Shown here in pieces: positions 42,845-56,693 of a stretch of 64,000 bases of DNA. This stretch comes from Helopsaltes ochotensis (Eukaryota > Chordata > Aves > Passeriformes > Locustellidae). The DNA lies in the NCBI GenBank assembly GCA_013400155.1, contig VXBM01000046.1, forward strand, positions 248,001-312,000, given 5' to 3'. The number at the start of each line of letters is the position of its first letter. Within the stretch, counting starts at the first letter, position 1. Made by a program: the position numbers and the translations under genes. The notes under the pieces were generated by a model. It had not been told where the DNA came from, searched no databases, and saw only the letters and a program-made list of their open reading frames with translations.

Positions 42845-45800
42845 TGTTTAAGAAAAACAGTTCGGTGCAGTTATGTGCAAACATTGTCAGGAAGCTCAGA
42901 TGTCTAGGTATACTAAGTAAATATTAATACTAACTATAATACTAAGTATCTAAGAAGATCACATTAATTTTGTCTTTAACTATGGTTTCTGAGATGTATA
43001 GCATGCACCTAAATTCTGCTCTTGGTGAAAATACATGAGTAAGCAGCTTGACCTCATTTGTAATTATCTGTTTAGATTAATTAGATGAATTTCACTGAGT
43101 TTGCACAGTGGTTAAGAGAATCAGGACATGTATATATAAAATCAAAAGCTTATGCTGCTCTGTCTGTCCGTTTTCTGGTTTGTGGAACACACTAACTACT
43201 GATCTCATATTGTGTCCTTAGTTCATGTTATAAATACATCCATGCTAAACACTATTGCCACTTTTAAGGAGGGGAGTTTCTGGTATGTTGTTCCCTTTCT
43301 TGTGTCAAAACAGCAATTCCTTTCAGTTCCCTCCGGAATAAAACTTAATATAAGAGACACAACAATAGATGTGCCAAGAAATCAGCAATTAGATCACTTT
43401 TGTAAACAAACAGATCAGCAAATTAAAGAAATCCCTACAAAATAAGGGCAAGAAATGCCATTTGCTTTATTTCCCTCCTAAGAGCAAGGTGAAAGGTTTC
43501 TTTTTCAGAAACCATGCAACTGCACTTTATGGTTCTCATCTGATTAAGTGAACACAGTATTCAGGTGCCTTGCAGTTGGCCAGTATAGCCTTCTTGGAGA
43601 TGCAATTATCAGCCACAAGAACATATGTAAATTAAAAGCCTGGATTTGTTTACATCCTGGATTTACTTCTATAGTTACTTGCATATCGTACCTTTACATT
43701 TATAATGAAAGATCAATTAACTTTGCAAAGAAACACAAACACACAACCAAAGAAAATTTAAAAAAAAAAGTATATTTACCATTAATATTTTGTACCTCTT
43801 CTGCAAAATTGCTCCCTGCGTCAGGAAGGGGCTGGGCTGTGTTCTGATCTAATTTCTGGGAGTGTCAGGGATTTTGCCATGTTCTACTTATCTGATGAGA
43901 AGGTACCTAATCCTATTAACAGAACATTTAGTCATTAGGCTGGAGGATTTTGCATGCATGCGACTTGTTGCTCATCTCTGTGGGCAAAACCACCAGGGGG
44001 AGTGTTGGGCAGAATTGCCTGATTTCGTGTGGTTTGGAGCTGCTACTTTTCTGTAGTCAGTAGGCTTTTGTTGTGTTAGGTCTTCCATCGTCTTACTTTT
44101 CACTTTAGGAGAAACCTGCCGCTTATGTTATTAGAGAAATTGATACCATTAGTTGCGCTAAAAATAGCTTTCAACATTTAATCTCTTCAGCACAGTTTTA
44201 GCTTGCTATAAAAACCACTGCATTACATAAGGGCCTTCTTTGTACACCTTCTGAAGGTACAGGAGTTGAAAAAGAAAATCAGGAACCCAGATGCAGGCTG
44301 GCATATGAGCAGATTCTGGAATGAGATAAGGAAATTTTGGCATTTTGTACATCATTGTACTTGAAAGTGTTTCGGGGGTTTGCCCACTTAATGCTATTTC
44401 CTTCAGTTTATCCATGTCTGTGAAATATGTCTGAGATCTGCCTTGTACAAAGTTTTGGATACTTTGAAATGGGATATTTAAATACTAACAGGTGCTTGAT
44501 ATAAAATATGGTCAGGTATTGTTAGCAAATCATATCCCACCTTGTGATATTCAGCAATATTGCTCCCTTGTAGTCAAAGAGGAGATGAGAAGAGTGGGTG
44601 TCTGTAGCCCACAGTCTGTAACATTAAGACATTCTATTCTATTTTGTTTACCTAATCATTCATAAAAGCCAATCGATGACTGATGGCTAAAATCTAGCAT
44701 GATTAATCTGCTTAGGCAAGAGATTTGACAGATTTAGTTTTAAACACGTTATCAGAAAGAGTGAAGAATCTATTAGCTCTAATGGAAACTGCAAGTTCCC
44801 AATTTGCATAAAAATTAAGACAAGTCCACACTTTTTTCTGAAAATGATGGATGGAATGGAATATGTAATTTGTTGTAATCCATATGAATTGCCATCTCTC
44901 ATTGAGTTGCTGCTTACTCCTTGTCCAAGACCCATCACTACACAAAACATTTCGATTTCTCTTCTGTGGAAAAACCAAGCAGGCATCCTTGCAGACCTTG
45001 CAATCCCCTGGCCAGACAGTTTGTTAAGGATCCCTGGGTCTTGAGCTGAAGCAGAAGGGACAGTCTCTGTCTCCCCCTCTGAACCTCACACTTGGCTCAG
45101 GAGAGAGTGAAAATGGAAAATAAGGAAGACAATCTATGACAGATGCTTGTAGAATGTGTGCTATTAGCCTACAGGTGTAATAGACTTTAATCTTTCATGC
45201 AAGGGTTTGTCCACTCATTTCTGACATTTTTCTTCACTAACATTCATTTACTAGCAGCATTCATTTGCTGGTTTTTTGAACCTGACTCTGTATAGAGAAA
45301 GCTTTCCTCAATCTAGAGTAAAAAGGGTGATTTCAACACGTCACTCATAGTTCACAGGAGTTTGTGAGAAAGCAGGCAGCCCCAGCCCTGTGGGGAGGGA
45401 GAACAGCACTCCTGCCCCAGGGGAAGATGCTGGAGAATGCCTCTGGCACAGATCCCACCACTTACCTTCAGAATTGTCTGCTTTCTGAAGGTCTCCTTGG
45501 GAGTCTCTGGTCAAGCACACATTTGCACCTTGCAAAGGCAGTCCTTAAGCTGATGCTGAGACACAGAGTCCTGGTGTGTGTTGAGTTCCTGTTCTCAATT
45601 CACTTGATGTTGAACATTCCAAAGTGTCTTGCTTATCATCATCTTAGATGCTACTCCTCATACTTTATTATAACCATTATGTAACCACATGGAAATAGGC
45701 ACTACTGTATGTATCTATTTCTTCTTACAGAAACAAAAAATCCTAGTTCTTTGCTCTGATATTATTTCATATATATCTAATGGCTGGAAGAGGAGGTGTA

Positions 45801-48800
45801 AGGAACCCAAAGTCAAAGTTTATAAAGCTAGCATGTCTGTTAAATTTAATCTTGGGCTTAAACTTAACCTTAGAAGTGCACTTAAGTACCCAACACACTG
45901 TTCCTGAAAGGCAGCTGTTAATGGTGCTTACTCTGAAAAGCTTTTCCTCTCTCATTTCTGTTTTGAATTTAATTAAACAAAAATCTCATCAATAATACCT
46001 TCAGGTTTCATGTGAAATACCCACTCTCTTTTCTTTTAACATTCCGAATTTGATTTGCAGTGACCAATTATGGAGATCTCAGTTTTTCGTATCAGCTGCC
46101 GTGTTTAACAGTTTCCTCTTATTTTATTTTCTTATGAATTTGAGTGCTTTGATAGAATATACTATGGCGTGGCATGTCATGACATTGTGCTGACATTTTC
46201 AATTTTTCCCACTCTTATACAAGCAGATGATTCAGTGCTTTTTGATGCTGTTGAAATTAATAAGGTACTCTTCTAACATTAAATCATTCTAGAGACAGTC
46301 TGAAGAAGCTGTTGGGAGCTAATTGTAGCGTCTTCTTCCCTACCCAATTTCCTACCCCACGGCTACTCTATTTTAATTGAAATAATATTTATCTATTGGA
46401 AAAAACAGGAAAATAGTTTGAAAAGGAATTTCAGTTAAAATGGATTTTTTTGCAAGATACTGATAAATTGAAAAGTAAATAATTGTAACAAGATATACAG
46501 GCATTGAGCTTGAACCAAGCTGAACTTGAGCAGTGAGAGTTGTAGCTGCTTTGCGGATTTTTCTTAGGTCCCGTTGGATGACCTCCACAAATGTGTAACA
46601 TTATTTCACCATGGACTGCGACTTCTCCCTTTTTGTTGATCCATTCCACCTGGCAGGATTAAGCATCAATAAATATGTTGAAATGGAATTTCCTGTGTTG
46701 TACATCAGCTATAGGATTTTGTTCCAGTTAGATATTTACACAACTATTTTCTGTTTCTATGCTTCATATTTCCTACACATTTCTTTCTGAGTTAGGCCAG
46801 GCATATAATGATCAGGCTGAAAATACCTGTACATATTTATAGACTCAATGAGTCATGGAAAGTGCTATATACTGACATTAAATCTCTTGGTATTTGTATG
46901 AAATAGTCCCTCATTCTACGAAATCTTAATTAGCTTTATTTGTAAGCAGCTTTATTTGTAAGCACACTATTAGTTCTACTGCTATCAATTGAAATTAAAT
47001 CCTTGTGGGGGTTTGTAGTATAATTAATTACATGGCTAATCTAAAGCATGCACAAAGCTTTGCTAAAAGTTAGTACAAGTTTTAAGAGTATAGAATTGAA
47101 CTCTTGTGCTGTAAAAGTTTGTTTTATTTTGTTTTGTTTTGGTTTTTGTTTTGTTTTGTTTTACTTCTTCCCAGGGCTTCAGGAGCCCCTGAGTGGCTTC
47201 TGCTTTCTCCTGTATTTCAAAGGCTCTCGAAGGCCCCCTGAAGTTCTGTATTCAGACTTTGAGCTCTACCTGGTTACCTGAAGTTAGGAACCAAGGCTCC
47301 TTCTTTAGCTCAGAGAGAGAGGCATGCTCCTGAATGCTGGAAGGCCTCAGACAGAGGAGCTGAGGCTGCTTTAAGCTGAAAAGCTACAGTCGGTTTAAGC
47401 CACACATCTTGCAAAAATACCAGCTCAGGCCCCCAGTGTAGCACAGCTGTGTTAGCATGACAGGATCCCAAAGTTCACAAGCCCTGAAGCTCAGAGTCAG
47501 GCTGACACAATTACCCTGTCTGGAGGAGGGTCAGGCAATTCCAGGTCAGGACTCTGCGCTGTGCTCAGCACAAGCATGAGACCAGCAGAAGGCAGAAATC
47601 AGCCTGCAAAACTTAGAGCATCACACTGAGGTGTTAATGTGGCTTTAGCTGGAATTATTAAGCTACAGCTTTTGGGGTCAGCAAGACAAATTTCATATAG
47701 CATGCTTTAAAATGCATGAGCCTTTTCTGACTTCCTTTTGCTCGTCTATCCATGGATGATAAGGATGACAATTCGGTGTGGGAAAAAATCTTCCACTTCA
47801 CTGGTGAAGTTTTTTGTTTTCCAAGCCCTTCAGGGCTTTGACACAATGTTCTAAATACCAGTCCCAGCAGTAACATGACAACTGTTGTTCGCACGGCCAT
47901 GCAAAGTTTTTTCCCACCTTATCCAGAGGCATTGCAGAAGGGACCTAGGGTGATACTGAAGACTATGTTTGGGAAGACAAAACTGTAACAAAAATTTAAT
48001 TCACTTTAGGGAGCAACAAGTTTAAACCTTAGAGTTGAATGAAAGACAATATGAAGCTGAAAACTAAAAATTATGCAGTTGTCTTCAGAATCTGTGCTTA
48101 GGATATCAGCTATCTATTAAACTTGGAGAAGCACCACTACTGACGTTATATTGTCAGCAGGAGATATCAAAGTCAGTGCAAGGATAACAAAATGAGCTAG
48201 AAACAATTTATTAGAAAGCTATGAAGCAAACCTGCATGGTACAATTACACAAACAGATTTCAGGAAGCATTTAATATTAAAATGCTGAAGTTTTGAACCA
48301 GATGTTTTTCACGGGTTTAGTTTCAAGCTTCCCTAGGAACATTAAAACAAAAAAAGTTTTATTGCATGCAGACATGTAATATATCGGCTTTCAACCTGCA
48401 ACAGAAAAGAACAGGGTTCCTTCTGTGTATTCATCTGGTTTGCTTAAGCATATCTTTGTCATTCAGCTTGTATCACCTAGTTAAAAGATTGTGTGGTTAT
48501 TGAAAACAACTCCAGAGTTTATTGAAATTGAGAGGACTGGGTTACCAGTTTGTGAAGTGCAGGACAACTCCTGAAGATGGTAGCTGCCCTAACCTGCTGG
48601 AAAGGGATTGAAGGCACTCAGGATAGGACCTTGATAATATTCAATGAAGAAACTGGAAATTGTTTTTATTTGTTGGGGAATAATCCTCTACCTGGTGGCT
48701 CGGCCTCTTGTTTCTGCTGCATTTAGAGTGGACCGTGCTCCAGTGCCTCTGGGACAGCAAGCCCAAAGAAGGATGTGTGAATATAAAGCTTCCTCAATGT

Positions 48801-49578
48801 AGTTGATAATTGGACACACACAGACCCCTTGCTTGTAGTAGCACAGAGGTGGAGGAAGCAAAGCTGGGATGCTGCCTGAAGCTTACATTTTCTCCATTTC
48901 AAATATTAAGGACAATTTTTAAGAAGGCCCATACTGCAATTACGATTTATGACTTCATGCTTCTAAGAGTTCTTCCTTAATTGCCATTGCAATGTTTTTA
49001 CAGCTGTCCTTTTATATAACTGGTACCCTGCCCCATGCATCTGCCTCAATATTCAAAGCTTTTTAAAGTGCTGTGAAAAAACAACAGCAGTTACAGAGAC
49101 CTGACAAATGGGAGGAGAATAAAAAAAAAAAAAAAAGAAAAATTGAGTTCAGAGCAAATGAGAATTAGGAATGAATGAAAAAGGCAGAAAGGAAAAGGAA
49201 GGTGAAATAGGAAAACAAAGTACAGAATGTCAGGGGAGACATGGACAAGAACAATGTTTCCAGTTGGAAGTATATGAATTCATATCCATATCCTCTACCA
49301 ACAGCCAAATTGTTATTGCCAGCAAAAATAATGTAGGAAGCCCATGAGGATGCTCATGTGGCAGAACAAGACAACTGTATAACTCTTGAAATCTTTTACT
49401 GTTCTTCATATTTCCTTTGGCTCTGGTATGAAGCCATTCTGGGAAAGATGGGGGATTTGCCCACAGTTCAATACATTTTCAGGTACTGTGAAATGCTAAA
49501 CACTAAGAAAAGAATTGTGGAATTCACCAGTCCAGATTTGAGTGTGCACAGTGACTGTGTGCACCTCAGCTAGCAGGA
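42845..49578. other. Region upstream of CLUL1, no gene recognised
   Basis: The CLUL1 promoter and any non-coding first exon should lie at or beyond this region, but I cannot place them. Open frames reach 106 codons without family resemblance. A GTTTT-rich simple stretch lies at about 47120-47160. Confidence 0.45.
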
Positions 49579-49690
49579 AGCAACCTGATCTATAGGATGA
49601 TGTCCCCTACCTGTGACAGGGAGGTTCAATTAGATGATTTTTAGCATCCTTTCCAACCCAAACCATTCTGTGGTTCTACAATTCTGTGAC
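49579..49690 (+). mobile_element. CR1 LINE 3' tail fragment
   Basis: GCAACCTGATCTATAGGATG, TTCAATTAGATGATTTTTAG, CTTTCCAACCCAAACCATTC and the ending TTCTACAATTCTGTGAC match a CR1 3' end. It is 5'-truncated and about 112 bp. Confidence 0.82.
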
Positions 49691-52600
49691 ATGTATGATA
49701 CAGGCCAAAATGGGAGACTTGGATATCCTGCTGAATATGGATTGGTGCAACATCTGTCATCATGAAAGATGGCAGGGTCTGATCATTCATACTTACAGCA
49801 CAACAAATATAGAAATTATTTCAAGTTGTAAAAAATCCTGTCTGCCATTTTCTAGCACAACTTGCAGTCAGCTGAGATGGCAGCTACCACATTTGAATCA
49901 TCATCTTTTTAAAAACTTAAATCAAAGTGTTAAACTCATAAAAGATGAAGGCAAACTCCTAGAGAGCACAATAATATACTTAGCATTAGGCTCTTAACAC
50001 TTCAAAGTCATGCTAGGTTTTATTTAGGTTTTGGACACATTATAGTGTCCAGCACAGTATCACACATCCTACTTTGTGGACAGTGGTTTGTAGGGATTCC
50101 TTATTCCTTATGTTTTTATTTTGTTCCTGCAGACAAAGTATGTTTTAAAAAATCCTAGAAGATAGGCTCATTGTGAATATTTTGCACAATGGACAAAATG
50201 CTCTCTCCAGATGAAGAAATCCATGAAATTTCACCTGCTGGAAGGATATTTGGGGTATGCAGGTCTGGAGTGTTTGGGTAGTACTGTGTTTTAAGGAGTC
50301 ACTGTATATTCTCAGCACCTTCTAGGAGGGTTTGGATCTCCATCTGGTCAACACACCACATATAGAAATCTTCAGAAAATAATTGAAACCATGAGCTGGG
50401 TAATACTTAACTTCCAAGCCTGACTGATCTGAAATGGCTGCTTCACATTGTTTGCAAAAGCAGCCAGAACCTCCCATCATGTGTATGTAGGGCACAAAAA
50501 AGGTCAGTGACAAATACTAAAAATTCATCAATAATGCAGATGCATTTGAAACACCGTAGGTGCTAGAAAACTTTCAAATGTCCATGGTACAGGCATAATT
50601 ATGCTGCAAATATTATTCAGAAGTATTTTGCTATTGGTAGTGGGGGACAATACCACATTATATATTTCCATACCTGAACTCAGGAAGTAATGAACTCTCA
50701 TTTCAGCCTTTGCCCTTGAGCCTCCAACATTGCTTCTCATATCCCAAGAGCAGATGGTTGAAGGCCTGTTCCTCTGCCTGGGTCCTACATATATAACTGC
50801 ACACATAGACACATTTATATATTAAAACAGGTCAGATAGTTAGCTGATATAAATAAGCAAAGCTCCCTTGTCTCTACAGACAGCTCTGATTCATACCAGC
50901 TGAAGACCAGTACATTTTCACTAGGTCTGGATTCAGTAAACCACACACACACAGCGTGCAAAGCAGCCTATTGTTTGAAGGAAACCTTTCTTGTTTAGGG
51001 CACTGCTGAACAAATAAACTAGGCAGCAGAGGGAATTAGCAGGAATGAAGAACATTAGATCCTCAGAGAAAATAACATCAAAAAAAGCCCTTGGTATCCA
51101 TCAGTCAGAATTCCTTCAGTGCTAGACAAAAGCTGCTATGGAAATTGCTGTGTTGTAACCTATGTGATCCCATATTGAACAATTTACTTGAAACACTGTG
51201 CTTCCAACACAGTGCAGATCAAGTATCATAAGCAAGGAAAGAAAATAAAGGAGAAATTAGAAAAAACTTAAATACTATTCAAGCAAAGCACTTAACCATG
51301 CGTTTAACTTTTAACCTGAGAGCAGTCCCATGGAAGTCAATGGGATTACTTATGTACTCAAGTAAATCATGCGATTAAATGGTCCAGTGGACCAGGATTT
51401 TAAAAATCTGCATGGCTGTTACTTAAAAATGGATGCAGTACAACAGAGGAAGGAAAGGAGAAAAATCTCTTTTCCATCCTCAGTTTCAAGTGTACTGACA
51501 AAGGCATGATAAGATCTAGCACTAGGAAGTTAGATTTGGAAAAATCCAGCCTTGAAATAAGACATTTCCTCATAGCTGTGTGGAAAATATTGAGACAGCT
51601 TACAAGAAGAGAGTGGATTTACCCTCACACACAGTTTTTATGATGGCGTTAAACATACTAAAAAAAGGGGCATTAATTCAGATTCTGAGACTAAACTCAA
51701 GGAGTTAAAAAAAAAAAATTGGTCAGTTCCTTGGAGACGAGACACCTCCACCAGTTTATTGCAGCATACTGGTCCATATCCAACCTTCAGCTCAAAAGAT
51801 TCCTAAACCACTGATTATGAGACAGATGATTTTATATTGCCCTGCTTTTTGTATTTCTTGTAAGCATCTGCTGCTTTTGGAAGTACTACTTGGCTGGCCA
51901 TATTTCAGATTTAACCTAGTACAACCACATTTCTTTTCAATACTGTACTATACAAACACACACATCATGAGAGTATTAAGCTGGCTGGTATTTGCAGTCT
52001 TTTCTGGCCATAAAGTATGACAGCCTGACTTGTGCTTACCCCCTTTGTTCATGAATTTGATAGGAAACAGCATTGATTAAATTTCCTGGCACTGTTTGAC
52101 AATCCTGAGCTTCCTTCAGGATCTGGGAAGGAAGTGAGTACTGCCCTGCACAGTCGTCTGTGACTCAGTGGCTGTCAATGGAGCTGGAGTCATCCAGGAG
52201 CTTCTCTCCTGAGCAAGTCCCAGCAGCCAGGGTGCCACACTGTGACAGGGACCTCCATTTCTCCTCTCCATGGCACACGCTTTCTGAGCTCCTAAGGCAA
52301 AAAAAAAAATGTTATTTCAATACTGTCATCTCTGGATAAAACTTGCATATCCTGTGGTTAACTAGAGACCAGACCAGATGACCTCACTCAGTTTTTTCTG
52401 GCTCCTAATGCTGTAAACTCTTGTCCTGGGCTAGAGCCCGTCAAAGCTCATCTGAGGCCCTGGAAATACTTGTATTGACTTCACTCTGCATGAACAAGAC
52501 TTCAGTTCAATGTACAGACTATGGCCAAGTCAACGGGGGTCCAAAAAGAATGTGGCTCAGCTTGCAGTAAATACATACACCTAAATGACCACAAGCAGAG

Positions 52601-55600
52601 CTATTCAGAAAGGACTAGTAACAGCATCCTCACAGAAATTTAATGTGTGAAAGCTCAATTTGCTATAGAAATCAGCAGGAGATGTTCTTCTCAGCTTTCT
52701 GTATGAAAGGTCTGCTGAAGCTAAAAGTATTTATGGTTACTTACAGAGGAAAAATTTAGGATGGACTATAGGACCCTACAGGATTCAGCCACTGGAGAAA
52801 AGCTGTTCCAGCACAGTTTGTCCATTTCCCAAAACAAAACTGACATCAGCCCACATAATATAAAGGGTTCTAAATGAGAAAAGACTCATGTTTTAGGCCA
52901 GAAGCACATCTGTATAGCCCTAAGGATCTAGTTCATAACAGTAATGTTTTTCTGCAGTTTTAAGACAGAGCTTCGGCAAGTTTCAATATGAAGGCTCTTA
53001 GCTTTAGACCTAAGACATGGCAGAGTGCTGGGAGCAATTAACTGTGCACTTTTACCCTAAATACCAAAGTTTAATATGCCTACGTCTCTCATGGCAGAGA
53101 GGTGATCCCAGTTTAAATGTTGGGTTCTTTGTTAAATACTGAGCTGTGATTTTCCTGTTCTTCTTTATGCAGTGATATAGAATCATTGGGAGATAGGTGC
53201 ATCTTTGCATATAAATGGAAGTCCTCATTGTCTTAAGAGGGGTGTTTATAAAGCAGTTATGTGTGCCATTAAAATAACACCATTTATATATTAAGATATT
53301 TAGGGATGTTAGTTGGGAAATAAGGAATATTTCACTTTGTACAAGTTACAATAACACACCTCTTCAGCTTGGCATTATTATTATTATCTTTATGTATAGT
53401 CAAAGTAAGGGAGATTTGCATATGGCGGGTGTGTGTCTTTGTGGGTAGATTTGCCTTCTACACCTTCCATCTGTGGAATATAAAAGCTCAGGACTTTATG
53501 AGGCAAAGGTAACTTGAGACAGAACCCTGTTCTACTTGGCAATTCAAAATTCCCACATGAGACCAAAACTTTTAAACAGCATAAATATTAGGGTCTGTTT
53601 TCTCAAAGTGGGTATATTAAATTAGGGAGGTAGATGGTTAGCCGGGCATGATAACAAAGACCCCCTGCAGAGCACAAGTGAGAGCCCAAGGTCTGGCTCA
53701 GCCTCAAGCGCTGTCAAGCAGAGGGGACTACATTCCTGGACACTGGGTGTGATATAGAAGTGTTAGAAAACATGAAGCACTAATTATGTACATGTGAGCA
53801 AAAAATGTGGTAGCTGGTCAGATAGTGGGATTGTGTGTGTTTGGGAGAGATGACTAACCTGGAAAATTTACTTGTGGCTGGTAAAATAACCTGTTTTCAT
53901 AAGATGGGGATTTTTTTTCCTCTGCTTGTTTGTGAGTGCTGCTTTGTTTGCATTTGTTTTCAATTATATTATTTGTAATTGCTGCATTTTCCTGAAAAGT
54001 TATAACTTTGGCATATACATTTGAAAACCAGTTTTCATCTTACAAGAGGCATGCACTCAAGACAATTGAAAGTGATGTGTTTGCTTGTTAATAAGAAGTT
54101 ACATGTCATAGAAAATCATCTTGGAAGAAAATCCAGTGAAGACTGTCTTTGCTATGTGATATATTTTAGAAATGTCTTAGAGTTCTCTAAACTGCAAAAA
54201 TGCCTGTCATTTCATAACACTCTGGGGAAAGATAGCTGAATCCCACTTTTAATTTTGAAATGATAGGCATAGTTTCATGCATTTATAGGAATGTAAAATA
54301 TTTCCATTATCATTTCTTGTTTTTCTGCTTATCCCTGCTTCCCCTGTCTCTCCTTTCCCCCTCACCACTCAAAGTAACATTTGAGAGGGGAGAGACATTT
54401 ATCAGGAATACACAAGCTTCCCATGGAGTTTCATAGAAAACAGATATTGATTAGAGGATGGAGCGAATAGGTTTTTTCAAGATCAGGCTTAGCAGTGGAA
54501 ATTGAGCATTTGATACAGGAGTGTGAAGAGAAGCGCTGGACCATCACTGTAGGGGTTGGCAGCCAAGGAGAGAGCAGAACACTGTAGGATAGTACAAAGA
54601 GGTCAAAATAACAAAAAAATAGCCTAAATATATTGTCCTGGTGCTGTTGGACTGGAATAGAGTCCAAAGGGCAAGTTTGGTCTTTGAAGACAGAGACTGG
54701 ACAAAGGACCTGAAATGCTTCCTGGGTAAGAACACTGACAGAGAGGTGGATGCATGTCTGTCAGCTCAAATACCATAACCAGAGACACAGGATTGGTCAT
54801 GAGCTAGTAGCTTCCACATGGTGATCCCACAGGGCTGCAGCACTCACACTGCCTGTTATAAATCCCCTGTGAAGAAGCAGGGTACCCAAGAAAGATGTTT
54901 AGCACATGGACGGAGAGATGGGAGACCCGACTTCCGTGTATCTCAATACCACACCCTTCCTGGTCGTCCTATTTGCTCAGATGCTGAGTTTCCTCTGGAG
55001 ACAGTTCCAGGGAGGCATCTCAATTATGTAGATCAGCAAATCACAGCTGTTTCTCAATCCTTGCCTCCAGCAAGCTTCTCCCAGGAGCTGAGCTGCCTGT
55101 GGGTAATTGCACGGACATCTCCTCCTCTGCCCTCCTCCCTGTACCACCAGACCTGGAGCAGGTCGGTGCCACCCCCTGCTCCTCTGTGCCACCCCACAGG
55201 GCTGGTCGTTATTACAAGCCAGGACAGGTAAGATTCAGTCTGACAGTTCAGAGCTGTGGCTGAACGAGAACTGGATCATTAAGGAGTTGTGTGTCTTTCA
55301 GACTCACAAGTAACGATTTCATTGCAGACGAGGATGCTCAGGCAATGTGTAAGTTATCAGAGCTGTCTTCACTTCCAGTTTCTGTGTCCAGGCTGTGCTC
55401 TGTTTCCAGACTGATGTTAGGCACTGATGTGCATCAGCCGGCACCTCCCCTGTCCACCCAAGCCTGGCACGCCTGCACAACCTACACAGCCTACACAGCC
55501 AAGGTACTGGCTCTGAGGATCCATGCATAGGTGCAACCTCAAACACACATGGAGAAGCACGACTTGATGTATCTTTCACTAATTGGGTGATGAGACCAAG

Positions 55601-56584
55601 GGAGATGAAGAACAGCTGTAGGAGCTGTACAGGAACCCATCTGCAGCTTTTTAAGAGCCATAGCTCCAGGGGAACTGTTGTTCTGCCAGCCACTGTTACA
55701 CATTACCAAATAAAAGGGCTCCTGTCCTCTCTTGCCTCAGTGACATTCCTCCATTAAGGGCTTAATTGTCTCCTTAGCTGTCACTGTCTGAGGAAGGGGG
55801 ATATGGCGGAGTAAGAGTCATAGGAAAACTGGTGGAAAACAAAGTAACTAGCCAGTACATTTAATTCAGTAAGTAAATTCATTAGGGTTGGATTTCCTAA
55901 ATGTCTTCTGTGCATCTGACCTGGGCTAACATTTAGACTTTAAGTTTCTTCTAGATTAATTTAATTTGAATTTACTATCTAGAATTTAATTAAGTTTATT
56001 ATACAAAGTTGCAACTCATAGTTTCCTCATAGTAATGCAGTTCCTTCCATTAAATTGCATTTTTAAGACTAAATAACACCCATCCTTTTACCTATAAATG
56101 TATAAAATAGTATTTCTTGCTGATTTGCAGCAAATGAATTTGATGCTGGATTGTCTCCTGTTATTAAATGGGTTGAATATTTTCATTACATCTGAGGAAA
56201 CAAACCAGAGAGGGGTCACCTGCTTTGCAAAGTATACTTTAAAATGTTTATTTTGCACCTTTGAACTATTTATTTCTTTTCACTGCCATTACAGAAAAAT
56301 ATGGGTTTATACTTAATAAACATCAGTGAGAAGCTTTCTATGCTTGTTTAAACAGAAGTAAGAGACCTTGTCAAACCAAGTAGGTTAAGCTTGACTAATC
56401 AGCTAAACTCATTCTATTAATAGCCAAGGTGGCATCATTATTCCATTAAGTTTTGTCTGGAATATTGGGAACAGGTACATATATCCATACAGAAGAGATT
56501 AAATCAGATTAATCTTTCCAAAATGAAAATACAGTAACAGTCATTTACTCTCTATTTCTTCAGTCTGGGAAGGAGTATTGTGCA

Positions 56585-56589
<5 letters not shown>
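49691..56589. other. Gene-poor stretch
   Basis: Apart from the repeat at 51265-51405 I recognise no exon. The longest frame (54818-55231, 137 codons) is Pro/Ser-rich, sits in locally GC-rich DNA and has no recognised motif. A short ATT repeat lies at about 53375-53390. Confidence 0.45.
51265..51405. repeat. Probable ancient palindromic amniote repeat
   Basis: GCAAAGCACTTAACCATGCG, TCCCATGGAAGTCAATGGGA and GTCCAGTGGACCAGGAT resemble a palindromic repeat that I recall as widespread in reptile genomes, where TCCCATTGACTTCAATGGGA forms the centre. The family name is uncertain and the copy is diverged. Confidence 0.4.
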
Positions 56590-56634
<45 letters not shown>

Positions 56635-56635
56635 N

Positions 56636-56686
<51 letters not shown>
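56590..56686 (+). repeat. 97-bp poly(A) run containing one N
   Basis: 45 A, one N at 56635, then 51 A. No retrotransposon or processed-gene body is recognisable upstream on +, and no target duplication is evident. The N suggests uncertain run length or an assembly join. Confidence 0.9.

Positions 56687-56693
<7 letters not shown>

Noticed and set aside
54818..55231. 137-codon frame as a gene
   Set aside because: No domain, no splice-site or conservation evidence, and locally biased composition.
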